Assembly: GCA_017960475.1 (NCBI GenBank)
Contig: JAGCZH010000016.1
Coordinates: 1-64,000, forward strand
Length of the DNA: 64,000 bases
Direction of reading: 5' to 3'
From: Bacteroidales bacterium
Lineage (GTDB): Bacteria > Bacteroidota > Bacteroidia > Bacteroidales > P3
Below the pieces are notes generated by a model. That model was not told where the DNA came from, searched no databases, and saw nothing but the letters and a program-made list of their open reading frames with translations. Position 1 is the stretch's first letter. The number at the start of each line of letters is the position of its first letter. Below, one piece after another: positions 52,209-61,019 of the stretch. A program made the position numbers and the translations under genes.

Positions 52209-54434
52209 CTAGAATCTATAAATCACACGTGCCATGAAGTTGATACCGGGCTGTTGAAAATAGCCACGATAGTTTTCGAAAGTCTGCGTTGCAGGGTCGT
52301 AGACGCCATAGGCATAGGCACTCAAACGATACTGATGATTCAGTATGTTGTTTACGGCCAGCTGGCACTCGAGTTCGTTATTACTCTTCATGTTAAAAGT
52401 GTAGGAAGCACGCAAATTGAGCAGGAAATAGTCATCGACCAGCATATCCTCACGTGATGTGTTGTCGGCATACTGCTCGCCAACATATTTGCCAACAAGC
52501 TGCAGCTTGGCCTGCTCAACGGGACGATAAGTAAGCACTGCTGCTCCAACAATAGAAGGAGAGAAAGCAAGGTCGGTGGTTCCCAGATTAAGGACCGACT
52601 TGGTGTACCAGTCGTTGAGAGTGATTTCATACTGGTAGTCGACAATCTTGTTGGTGCTAAGTGTAAGGTTACCCTCGAGTGAGAAATGGCGGTCGAACTG
52701 GTAGCCAGCAACCAACTCGGCACCAATACGGTAACTCTTGTCGACATTTTCCATCAAAGCGTAACCGCTCTCAGTGACAACACCGGTGGCGGTGAGCTGG
52801 TTCTTATAGAGCATAGCATAGAGATTACCCTCAAAATGGAAACGGTTCTTTTTGATTTGGTAACCTAGCTCGATGTCGAGCATAGTTTCGGGGCTTATAG
52901 TGTCGTTGTCGGCACAAGCTTCCTTGATGTCGGTACGGTTAGGCTCACGGTTGGAGATACCTGCTACAACATAAAGACGTTGGTTGTCGTCGATACGATA
53001 ATTAAGGCCCAATTTTGGATTGAAGAAAAGATGGGTAGTGTCATAGTCTACCTGACCATAGTCGTCGTCTATGCCATGCAGGCTATAGGAAACACGACGA
53101 GCCTGAAGGTCGGCATAGAGGTTGAAGTTATTTGAGAAATCATAATTAAGCTTGGCAAAAACAACACCGTCATTCTTCACACCCGTGTTGTCATCCCATC
53201 CAGTAATGGTATTGTCCTCATTCACTGTAGGTACAAGCTGGGACCAAATAACCTCGCCAAGGTGTCCACCCGTATAGTGTTGGTAGCTTAAGCCGTAGGT
53301 AAGTGTAAGAGCACTCTTGTTGTAGCGCATGGAAAGATTGGTGGTAATGGCGTCATTGTCCATATTCTTGCGGGTGATGAAGTCACTCTTTACGCCAGAG
53401 GCGATGAGATCGCCCATAGCAAAGTTGGTGGCCTTCTTGTTGTCCTTATAACTTTCGGTGTAACCATTACCCATGGTATAGTCGACAGCGGCATTCAAAC
53501 TCAGATTGTCTGACAGTATCTGAGTGTAGTACAACTGATAGCGCTGCTGCAGATAGTTGTCGGTCTCGTTACCATAATAGTAGACGTTACCCAACGAGTC
53601 GGTATAAGAGCCACGGCTGTTGAAATGAGGGTCAGCATCCAGTTCTTCAGCTGTGGCGCCGTTCCATGTTATTCCTGTGTGCTGGTCGCCGATGATGGCG
53701 ATAGCTTTAAGCATCGATTTCTCGCCATACCAACCTGCATTAAGGAAGATACTCTGTTGTTTGGTCTGGCCTCCACGCTGCCATCCGTCACTGGTAAGAC
53801 CATTGTAGGCAACATCGAAAGTAAAACCATGTTTAGTGATACCTGTACCTGCTGTGAAACCATATTGGCGAGTGTTGAAAGAGCCCCAACCAAGATCTGC
53901 CGAGCCATAGGGCTGGGAAGCTGTGTTGAGAGTTTGCAAGTTCATAGCGCCTCCAAAAGCTGCGGTACCGCCATTGCTGGCACCAAGACCACGCTGCAAC
54001 TGAACACTTTGTGACATACCTCCAAGATTAGGGATGTTGTACCAATACACAGTTTGGCTTTCTCCATCGTTGAGGGGTATGCCATTGATGTTGACATTAA
54101 TACGCGTAGCGTCGACACCGCGTATTCGCATACTGGTAACGCCCACAGCGCCATTCTCGCTTGATGTTACAACACTGGGTTGGGTTTCAAGCATGTATGG
54201 CAGAGAAATAGAGATTTTCTCTTCATCGAGCTGCTCTCGATTGAGGGTGCTCGTTGTAAGCGGAGCCTTGTTGCTCACACGCGAATCGGAGATAACAACT
54301 TTCTCCAACTGCTTAACCTTAACGGTATCGCGCTTATCGGTTTGACCATAAGTGAACTGTGTGGTGGCAATTATTGCCATCGTGGTGCAGAGCAAACGGC
54401 TCAATGCACTTGCATTAAGAATCTTTTTTTTCAT
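52209..54434 (-). CDS. TonB-dependent receptor, probable thiamine receptor
   Basis: The 741-residue outer-membrane protein has a signal peptide (about 1-30), a short TonB box region, a plug domain (MRIRGVDATRINVNINGIPLN, then VQLQRGLGASNGGTAAFGGA) and a beta-barrel ending in the aromatic NFMARVIYRF. It is the first gene after a TPP riboswitch, matching the thiamine outer-membrane receptors predicted for Bacteroidota. It would bring thiamine to the periplasm for PnuT. Confidence 0.92.
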   Translation of the reverse strand: MKKKILNASALSRLLCTTMAIIATTQFTYGQTDKRDTVKVKQLEKVVISDSRVSNKAPLTTSTLNREQLDEEKISISLPYMLETQPSVVTSSENGAVGVTSMRIRGVDATRINVNINGIPLNDGESQTVYWYNIPNLGGMSQSVQLQRGLGASNGGTAAFGGAMNLQTLNTASQPYGSADLGWGSFNTRQYGFTAGTGITKHGFTFDVAYNGLTSDGWQRGGQTKQQSIFLNAGWYGEKSMLKAIAIIGDQHTGITWNGATAEELDADPHFNSRGSYTDSLGNVYYYGNETDNYLQQRYQLYYTQILSDNLSLNAAVDYTMGNGYTESYKDNKKATNFAMGDLIASGVKSDFITRKNMDNDAITTNLSMRYNKSALTLTYGLSYQHYTGGHLGEVIWSQLVPTVNEDNTITGWDDNTGVKNDGVVFAKLNYDFSNNFNLYADLQARRVSYSLHGIDDDYGQVDYDTTHLFFNPKLGLNYRIDDNQRLYVVAGISNREPNRTDIKEACADNDTISPETMLDIELGYQIKKNRFHFEGNLYAMLYKNQLTATGVVTESGYALMENVDKSYRIGAELVAGYQFDRHFSLEGNLTLSTNKIVDYQYEITLNDWYTKSVLNLGTTDLAFSPSIVGAAVLTYRPVEQAKLQLVGKYVGEQYADNTSREDMLVDDYFLLNLRASYTFNMKSNNELECQLAVNNILNHQYRLSAYAYGVYDPATQTFENYRGYFQQPGINFMARVIYRF

Positions 54435-54440
54435 GTTTTT

Positions 54441-54529
54441 CCTCCGCCGGTATTATCCGGATCAGGTTCTGGGGTATGTTCTCAGCCTTAGGACGGACAA
54501 TGTCTGCTCTAGTTGGGGCACCCCCTGGT
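54441..54529 (-). promoter_or_regulatory. TPP riboswitch (THI element)
   Basis: The reverse strand carries the canonical parts in order: AACCAGGGGGTGCCCC, GGCTGAGAACATACCCC, GAACCTGATCCGGATAATAC and CGGCGGAGGAAA. It ends six bases before the TonB receptor ATG, favouring control of translation initiation. It starts only eight bases after the stop of the upstream lipoprotein gene. Confidence 0.97.
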
Positions 54530-54536
54530 TAGTTAA

Positions 54537-55325
54537 TTATTTTTTGTATATCAGATAGAATCTGTCTGGTGTATTGAAACGAAGACGCTCAATTCTGTCG
54601 CCCTCTCTGCCGCAGGCGTCTTTGGAACGAACCGTTTCGTACATAGAGGCACTATTGACATTAATAATCTCCGAGATATAGAAATTGTCGGTGATGTTAC
54701 GTTTTTTGCCCTTGCAACCCACGGTGTAGCTGATGTAATTGCCAAAGCAGTAGGGGCTGGTTTCGATGGTGAAAGAGGTGCCTTCTGGTTTGCCTTTGCG
54801 GGGGCTGTCTTTACCGCCGCAGAGCTCGGTCTTGCCGCTGTTGATGTGGAACTCCGAGAAGTAGCGGGTGGATTGAGGAGGAACGGCGATAACACGGCGC
54901 TCGCTGAAAGTGGAAGCCTTGGTCGATGTCTGGCTGGCACTCTCTGAACTCTCACGGTTGCGGCGGCCTTTGGTCTCGCGTTTCGACGACGAGATGGTCG
55001 AGGAACGAGTGGTGGTCCACTGACGCGCCTGATAGTAATCGCTGGCGTTGCCGTTGAGAACAAAGAATGTCTCGCCAAGATCAACATATATTATTGAATC
55101 GGTTTTGTTGGTCAACCAAAAACCGGCGTCACCTTCCTCTGCGTAGAAGTTGTACCTCATAACGCATTCTCCCGTCTCGTGGACAAGGTAATTGCCTTTT
55201 TGTACACATGTGGCTGAGTCAATAGCCTTTGTCTGATAAACTTGATAGTAAGTTTTCTTTGAGCAGCTGGTGGCCATAAGAGCCAAAACCGCCGCAAATG
55301 CCAAAATGATGGATTTTGTTTTCAT
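54537..55325 (-). CDS. Hypothetical lipoprotein upstream of the thiamine operon
   Basis: The 262-residue product has a lipobox (LMATSC, Cys21). The middle contains a basic Ser/Arg-rich stretch (STISSSKRETKGRRNRESSE), then ERRVIAVPPQSTRYFSEFHI, and a C-terminal FNTPDRFYLIYKK. No family was recognised. Its stop codon is eight bases from the TPP riboswitch on the same strand, so transcription may run through into the thiamine operon. Confidence 0.7.
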   Translation of the reverse strand: MKTKSIILAFAAVLALMATSCSKKTYYQVYQTKAIDSATCVQKGNYLVHETGECVMRYNFYAEEGDAGFWLTNKTDSIIYVDLGETFFVLNGNASDYYQARQWTTTRSSTISSSKRETKGRRNRESSESASQTSTKASTFSERRVIAVPPQSTRYFSEFHINSGKTELCGGKDSPRKGKPEGTSFTIETSPYCFGNYISYTVGCKGKKRNITDNFYISEIINVNSASMYETVRSKDACGREGDRIERLRFNTPDRFYLIYKK

Positions 55326-55344
55326 ATTATGATAGTTTTTTATG

Positions 55345-56520
55345 TTAATTCAAACGATTGTAATATTTCAACCATAGTTCCGGAACCTCGTTCTGTTGCG
55401 CCTGCTGGTAGTCGGAGTAGGTGCAGGGTATGAGCAAATGGCGCTGGTATTGCTGCAGCTGTTCGCCGCTATAGGGCACCTCCATCCACCAACGGTCGCT
55501 TTTCTTGCTTTTATAGAAAGAGATTTCGAAATCGCCGTCATTGAGGCCTACCATGTAATGCTTGTAGTTCTGCTTGTCGCGATGAGGGAAATCGGCGGTG
55601 CGGTTGAGGAAGCCGTCAATGAAGTACCAAATGGCATGAGCCAAGAGATGAGCGGTCTGGCCACGACGGTCGTAAAGAGGATTGTATTCGTAGAATCCTA
55701 TCGACGACAGCTTGTCGCTCATGCCCGCGAATCGGGCCAGGCGGCAAAGCTCCTCGCCATAGAAGCCATGCGGAGAGCCGTTTTCCTGACCAGGAGCGTC
55801 GGACAGACGGACACTGGAAACGTCAACAGAGACCATATCGGCCGAACGAACCAGCGTCTCGGCACGGACCATGTCGGCTTGAATGGCGCCAAGGCGATAG
55901 GCATCAAAGTTGAGCTCATCCATCAAACGCGCCAACTGGCTGCCGTTGAAGTAGGTTTGGTATCCAATATTGGCAAAATTGAAAAGATAGTTGGGCTGCT
56001 GTGCCACAATGTGGCTCAACCAGTTGCGCGATGAGAGAGGATTAACATCGCTGCCAAGGTCGAACATTGAATCTATGCTGGCAATGTTCACAACACGCCC
56101 CAGCACCTCGTAAGCCTTATAGTTACTGAAAGAGATGTGCTGACCACCGCCAAGAATGATGACAGTGATGTTGCGGTCTATCAATGAATAGAGAGCCTCT
56201 GTGATAGCGAACTGAGTATCTTCCTGGCTTTTGCCTGGCATGATGTTGCCAAGGTCGACAAGGCGCATCTCCTCAGAAGGTGTTGCCAAAGCATACAAGA
56301 AGCGGCGTATCTCGTCGGGACCGTCCTTGCAACCAGCGTTGATGTTCATGGCGCTGTCCTCACAAACACCGACGATAGCCAAAGTGGCATTATCCAACTC
56401 CGGGAAACCACCTTCCTGGCTATAAAAAGAGGTGACAGAGGCGATATTAGTGTAGAATTCGCCTTGTCCTATACCCAGCTCTTTGAGATTAATGGGCTGA
56501 AAATATGTACTTAAGTCCAT
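55345..56520 (-). CDS. Arginase-fold protein with altered metal ligands
   Basis: The 391-residue product has the ureohydrolase fold: VGVCEDSAMNINAGCKDGPDEIRR, GGGQHISF (124-131), IDSMFDLGS (149-157) and MVSVDVSSVRLSDAPG (229-244). Catalytic arginases need DxHxD and SxDxDxxDP; here the first is DSMFD without the His and the second is SVDVSSV, missing the second Asp. It is often annotated as formimidoylglutamase in Bacteroidota, but the missing ligands argue against manganese catalysis. The C-terminal third contains a WWMEVPY segment. The role is unknown. Confidence 0.75.
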   Translation of the reverse strand: MDLSTYFQPINLKELGIGQGEFYTNIASVTSFYSQEGGFPELDNATLAIVGVCEDSAMNINAGCKDGPDEIRRFLYALATPSEEMRLVDLGNIMPGKSQEDTQFAITEALYSLIDRNITVIILGGGQHISFSNYKAYEVLGRVVNIASIDSMFDLGSDVNPLSSRNWLSHIVAQQPNYLFNFANIGYQTYFNGSQLARLMDELNFDAYRLGAIQADMVRAETLVRSADMVSVDVSSVRLSDAPGQENGSPHGFYGEELCRLARFAGMSDKLSSIGFYEYNPLYDRRGQTAHLLAHAIWYFIDGFLNRTADFPHRDKQNYKHYMVGLNDGDFEISFYKSKKSDRWWMEVPYSGEQLQQYQRHLLIPCTYSDYQQAQQNEVPELWLKYYNRLN

Positions 56521-56589
56521 TGTACTTGCTTTATTTCAAAATGTAAAGATAGTATTTTTTCTTAATATGAGTTAATAATTATTAAAAAA

Positions 56590-57435
56590 TCAAAGACCCC
56601 ACATCAATTTGTCTCGTATCGCCGAGAAGAAATTCTGATGGCCAATACGCAACAGACGAGTGCAGTAGTCGGCTTTCTTAACCTCTATGACACTGCTGCC
56701 GGAAACGGTGCAAACAAAGGAGTCGACACCAAGAGTATAGCGAACCATGGGTTCCTCGTCGCGCATTCGCAGCACCACATTGTCGGAAAGAATTATGGGT
56801 CGCTGCGTCAAAGTATGCGCCGCGATAGGTGTTATCACCAGACTCCCCGAACCTGGGGCGAGAATAGGTCCGCCACAACTAAGGGAATATGCTGTAGAGC
56901 CTGTTGGTGTGGCGACTATCAATCCGTCGGCGGCATAGGTGGCCACCATGCTGCCATCGACCTGAACCTGAGTGTGAAGCAGCGGACGCTGATCCAAACG
57001 ATGCAGATACACCTCATTTAGAGCATACACTTTGTCGTTGACAAGTTTGAGGTTGGGCATAGCATCATCCGCCGCCGACTCGCCTTTAGAAGCGACTCCG
57101 TCGAGAGTGACCTCCAACATAGTACGGCGCTCGATGGTATAATCTCCGTTGCGAAGACAGTCGGCCAGCTTGTCGATATCGTCGCGACCTGCTGTGGTAA
57201 GAAATCCGAGATGGCCAAAATTGATGCCCACAACGGGTATGCCACTGCGACCTATGCGGTGCACAGCGCTTAGCAAGGTGCCGTCGCCTCCTATCGACAC
57301 CATCACGTCAATAGAGACACTTGGTGTCCAGTTGTCCACAATATCAATATCCCTTTTCCTTAATGCGTCGACGAGCATGGCACGCGCTGCCTCGTGCTCG
57401 TCGGTCTTGTTCTTGGTGAATAGCGCTACTTTCAT
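56590..57435 (-). CDS. nadK: NAD kinase
   Basis: The enzyme phosphorylates NAD to NADP. The 281-residue product has the ATP-binding SIGGDGTLLSAVH, NFGHLGFLT, the conserved ATPTGSTAYSLSCGGPI and ITPIAAHTLTQRPIIL. Length and motifs are typical. It stands alone on the reverse strand between the arginase-like gene and the T9SS-sorted protein gene. Confidence 0.96.
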   Translation of the reverse strand: MKVALFTKNKTDEHEAARAMLVDALRKRDIDIVDNWTPSVSIDVMVSIGGDGTLLSAVHRIGRSGIPVVGINFGHLGFLTTAGRDDIDKLADCLRNGDYTIERRTMLEVTLDGVASKGESAADDAMPNLKLVNDKVYALNEVYLHRLDQRPLLHTQVQVDGSMVATYAADGLIVATPTGSTAYSLSCGGPILAPGSGSLVITPIAAHTLTQRPIILSDNVVLRMRDEEPMVRYTLGVDSFVCTVSGSSVIEVKKADYCTRLLRIGHQNFFSAIRDKLMWGL

Positions 57436-57531
57436 TTGTCAGTATCGAGGTTATATGGGGTTAAAAGATTCTGGTTTAGAGTTGAGAGTTTACAATTGTT
57501 AAAAAGTGATTACTTTTGTAAAAATGGCGAC

Positions 57532-59277
57532 CTAATAAATCAGCAACACAGTCCCTACTATATGCTGCTCGCTGCCGTCGTTCTGACGGTAGGTAATCTT
57601 GTACACATAGGCGCCACTCGGCTGCAGTTTGCCATTGCAACGCCCATCCCATCCTTTACTCGGGTCGGTGCTATAAAAGAGTCGTTGACCTTTACGATTA
57701 CAAATGTAAAGACTATAACCTTCGGCGTCAACATAGCTGAATAACGGCAGGAAATAATTGTTGCTGTTTTCAAGCGGTGTTATGGCGTTGGGTATCCAGA
57801 CGTCGGTATGGGGTCGATGAAAGATTACGTGGCTTTGCAAACTGTCGCCGCAATGGTATGTTGAATTAAGAGCCTCATAAGCGACAATCTTGTATTTTCT
57901 GGATCCTTCGTTGGCTTCGTTATCTGTAAACGATGTCGCTGAAGTTGTCGCTATCTGACGCCAATTGTCTTCGTTCAAAGCGCTGGCAAGCACCTGATAG
58001 GAGGTGGTTCCATCCCAACCCTCGTAGGCAGTCCACTCCAGCTCGACACTTACGCCTCTCGTGTCAAGCTTGGGAGTCAGCGTCCCTCCCCGGCCGCTGT
58101 ATATCTCGTTGCGTCCACAGCCATCGGTAACGCCGAAATAATACACATATCTCTCTTTGGCAGCATCAACACCGTTGTCAATCCACCGCAAAGTACCGTC
58201 GGTCGAGGGACTGCAGTGGCCCACCACCGCAGCGTTCGCGCCATGAGCAATGCGGTAGACTTTATAATCGGTACCGCCGAAAGCAGGATCGGTCTGGCCT
58301 ACGACGGTAACCGATCGGCCATCGTCGCTTGTGGAGATCTTACGGAGGTAAAGATATGCCGGACGAGCATCGGTGCCAAAGAGATATTCTGTACTACTTG
58401 ACCGGGCTTGCAATGCTCCATCGGCGGAAACTGCCACAATATAGGCTCGAATCTTTATACAATCCTCTGAGACGGTGACTGTAGCCGATGTTTGAGTGAT
58501 GTCAGTTATACGACGTCGCATTACAAAAGGAGCGTCATCCTCGCTACACCACAGTTCGTAGCTGCCTATTCCCGATGGCATATTCATATAAGCGTTCCAT
58601 TCTATCTGGACATCCTGGCTACACGGTTCACCATGAAGGGTAATGACCATATTGTTGCATGCATCGGTAAGAGGCGACGCCTGACGGCAGCTGTCGAAGG
58701 CACATATCCTGAAATGGTGGACCACATCAATATCGTCGCCATTATAAACATATCGTGTGTTATTGCGACCATAGACGGTATCGATAGCAATACTGGGGGT
58801 ACCTTCACAAACTAGATATCCCATTATGTCGGTGTCGGGGCTTGCCACCCATTCAAGAGCGACCTTTCCAATCTCAGGGTCCATGGTTACAACGCCCCAT
58901 TCCGCCATTGCTGTGGGATCCATATCACGGACAGAAATAGCCACATGGCCGAAATCGTTGCCTACGCTGACGGTATAACGCACTGTGTCGCCGCATACGG
59001 CACGGCTCTGATGGTCGGTCCAATGACCCGACGTTGTTGTAGCTATGGCAACCTCGTTTTCTTGGTCGGGATACTGTCGAAACAGGGTGGCCTCGCCTTC
59101 GCAGGTCCAACTCACCTCGACAATGCGTGTAGCCGTCTGCTGCGCCTGCATAGGAATGGTGTCGGAGACGGTCATGGCTTGGCTTATAGGGAAACATAGT
59201 CCCAACATCAAAGCCAATGTCAGCATGCTTTTAGGCAGTACCCTAACGAAACCCCGTATTTCCCTACTCATGACCAT
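57532..59277 (-). CDS. T9SS type B-sorted Fn3-like protein
   Basis: The 581-residue product has a signal peptide (LPKSMLTLALMLGLCFPISQA), several fibronectin-III-like modules (each near 95 residues, for example VALEWVASPDTDIMGYLVCE and VELEWTAYEGWDGTTSYQVL) and a C-terminal CHU_C/gliding-motility-associated sorting domain (LYICNRKGQRLFYSTDPSKG, WDGRCNGKLQPSGAYVYKI). It is predicted to be exported by the type IX system. The ATG 59277 overlaps the ABC exporter stop (TGATG); ATG 59271 is an alternative. Confidence 0.85.
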   Translation of the reverse strand: MVMSREIRGFVRVLPKSMLTLALMLGLCFPISQAMTVSDTIPMQAQQTATRIVEVSWTCEGEATLFRQYPDQENEVAIATTTSGHWTDHQSRAVCGDTVRYTVSVGNDFGHVAISVRDMDPTAMAEWGVVTMDPEIGKVALEWVASPDTDIMGYLVCEGTPSIAIDTVYGRNNTRYVYNGDDIDVVHHFRICAFDSCRQASPLTDACNNMVITLHGEPCSQDVQIEWNAYMNMPSGIGSYELWCSEDDAPFVMRRRITDITQTSATVTVSEDCIKIRAYIVAVSADGALQARSSSTEYLFGTDARPAYLYLRKISTSDDGRSVTVVGQTDPAFGGTDYKVYRIAHGANAAVVGHCSPSTDGTLRWIDNGVDAAKERYVYYFGVTDGCGRNEIYSGRGGTLTPKLDTRGVSVELEWTAYEGWDGTTSYQVLASALNEDNWRQIATTSATSFTDNEANEGSRKYKIVAYEALNSTYHCGDSLQSHVIFHRPHTDVWIPNAITPLENSNNYFLPLFSYVDAEGYSLYICNRKGQRLFYSTDPSKGWDGRCNGKLQPSGAYVYKITYRQNDGSEQHIVGTVLLIY

Positions 59278-61004
59278 CACACTATCGTTTTTAGAAGATG
59301 GCTTTTAACGTCGAATATTTTATCACAACTTGCTATTGTCGACGCTCTGTGTGCAATTATGACAACAGTGTGGTTGAGCAACATTTGACGCAGCGAAAGA
59401 GTGAACTGCGACTCCGTTGCGGCATCAAGCGCGGCGGTGGCCTCGTCCATTACCACAACCTCAGGTTTGCCTGCCAAAGCACGGGCTATGCTAACACGTT
59501 GCCGCTCGCCTCCGCTAAGCAGACAGCCTCCGTCACCAATGTAGCTCTGCAGCCCGTTGGGAAGGTTGTCGACAATCGAAGACACCTGGGCGACACGCAC
59601 AGCCTCGGCGATATCGTCCTGACTTATCCACTCACGGCCAAAACGAATGTTTTCCTCGATAGAGTCATTGAAGAGCATAGGCTCCTGAGGTATATAGGCT
59701 ATCAACGAGGCACGCTCCATTGCACTGGAGGTATGTCCGTTGATGAGAATAGCTCCACTGCGAGGCTCCATAAGACCCGATAACAGCCTTCCGAATGTAC
59801 TCTTCCCTGAGCCGCTCTCGCCAATCACCGCGATGTGGCAATGCATGGGGAGTTCAAGATCCAAATGGCTTATGACATCGTTTTCGCCGTAACCGAAACA
59901 CACGTCCTTAAAGGTAATGCTGTCTATCACTTCTTTGTTTTCCACCCCACCGCCTGGTGTAGACTCCTGTCCCTTCGCGGCACTTGTCATCTCGTGAAGA
60001 CGGTCCTCTACCCCCCTACCCTTTTTCAGCTGAGCTATCGCATTGCTGAAATCCTTGATGGGAGTGAGAAGCAGGACATAAATCATGATGTAGGACACAA
60101 AAAGAGACGCCGACAAGGTGGCGGCATCGCCAAGCACCCTGTAGGCACCAATAATAAGAATGACGACGACTATGGTGTTGCCCACAAAATCACTCAACGG
60201 GGAGGCAGCATAGATCTGACGATAGAGACTTATACGACGCTTGGTGAAAAGGCTGTTTTGCTCACGTTGACGATGGTTGACATATTCTATTGCCGTGGCA
60301 GCCTTGATCTCTTTCAGAGAGTCAATGGTCTCTTGTGTTGTCGACAGCAGCTCGCCATTGAGAGCCTGAAGCTGACGTGAGCGACGTTTGAGCCGACGAC
60401 TGGCAGAAAGCAGCAGAGTGCCCACGAGCATCACAAAAACGACAAGGAGCGTAAGTTTCCAATCAAGATAGAGCAACATGATGACATAGATTATCATCGT
60501 CAATGAAGAGGAAACTATCATGCGTAGACTGTCGAGCACATTGGCCTCATATTCCACGACGTCGTTACTCATGGCCGAAAGCCACTGCCCTTGACGCTGA
60601 GAAGACCACGAGGCGAAATCCTGGTTTGTCGCTGAGCGGTGAAGCAGGTTGCGAAGAGAGCGCAACACACTGGTTTTGACATTGGAAAACTCTACTGCCG
60701 AGAGATATGAAAACAGATTCTTCATGCCATAAAGCACCAAGAGCAATAAGGCATAAAGAACCAGAGCCTTAGTTGTCCCTTGGGCGGCAAGAACCACATA
60801 AACCTTGTCGAGCAGGCGCATGAGAGGATTGCTGGCACCTTTCAGCATTGACGCCGACGAGTCTGACGGAAATATCAATTGCAGGAAATCGGTGACACTG
60901 AGAGCAGAGCCCATAGTGAACAATGCTGCCACTGCAGATGTTAAGATGAAGGCAGACACCATGCCTGCCTTCTCTTTAACCAATATGGATGTCAACCGAT
61001 TCAT
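59277..61004 (-). CDS. ABC exporter (MsbA-like, fused permease-ATPase)
   Basis: The 575-residue product has a six-helix transmembrane domain (1-310) and an ATPase domain with Walker A GESGSGKST, signature LLSGGERQRVSIARAL, Walker B VVVMDEATAALD and an H-loop AHRAS. It belongs to the type IV exporter class that includes lipid A flippases and peptide or drug exporters. The substrate is unknown. The downstream T9SS protein gene overlaps its stop, so the two are coupled. Confidence 0.92.
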   Translation of the reverse strand: MNRLTSILVKEKAGMVSAFILTSAVAALFTMGSALSVTDFLQLIFPSDSSASMLKGASNPLMRLLDKVYVVLAAQGTTKALVLYALLLLVLYGMKNLFSYLSAVEFSNVKTSVLRSLRNLLHRSATNQDFASWSSQRQGQWLSAMSNDVVEYEANVLDSLRMIVSSSLTMIIYVIMLLYLDWKLTLLVVFVMLVGTLLLSASRRLKRRSRQLQALNGELLSTTQETIDSLKEIKAATAIEYVNHRQREQNSLFTKRRISLYRQIYAASPLSDFVGNTIVVVILIIGAYRVLGDAATLSASLFVSYIMIYVLLLTPIKDFSNAIAQLKKGRGVEDRLHEMTSAAKGQESTPGGGVENKEVIDSITFKDVCFGYGENDVISHLDLELPMHCHIAVIGESGSGKSTFGRLLSGLMEPRSGAILINGHTSSAMERASLIAYIPQEPMLFNDSIEENIRFGREWISQDDIAEAVRVAQVSSIVDNLPNGLQSYIGDGGCLLSGGERQRVSIARALAGKPEVVVMDEATAALDAATESQFTLSLRQMLLNHTVVIIAHRASTIASCDKIFDVKSHLLKTIV

Positions 61005-61019
61005 ACACCAGAAATCATG

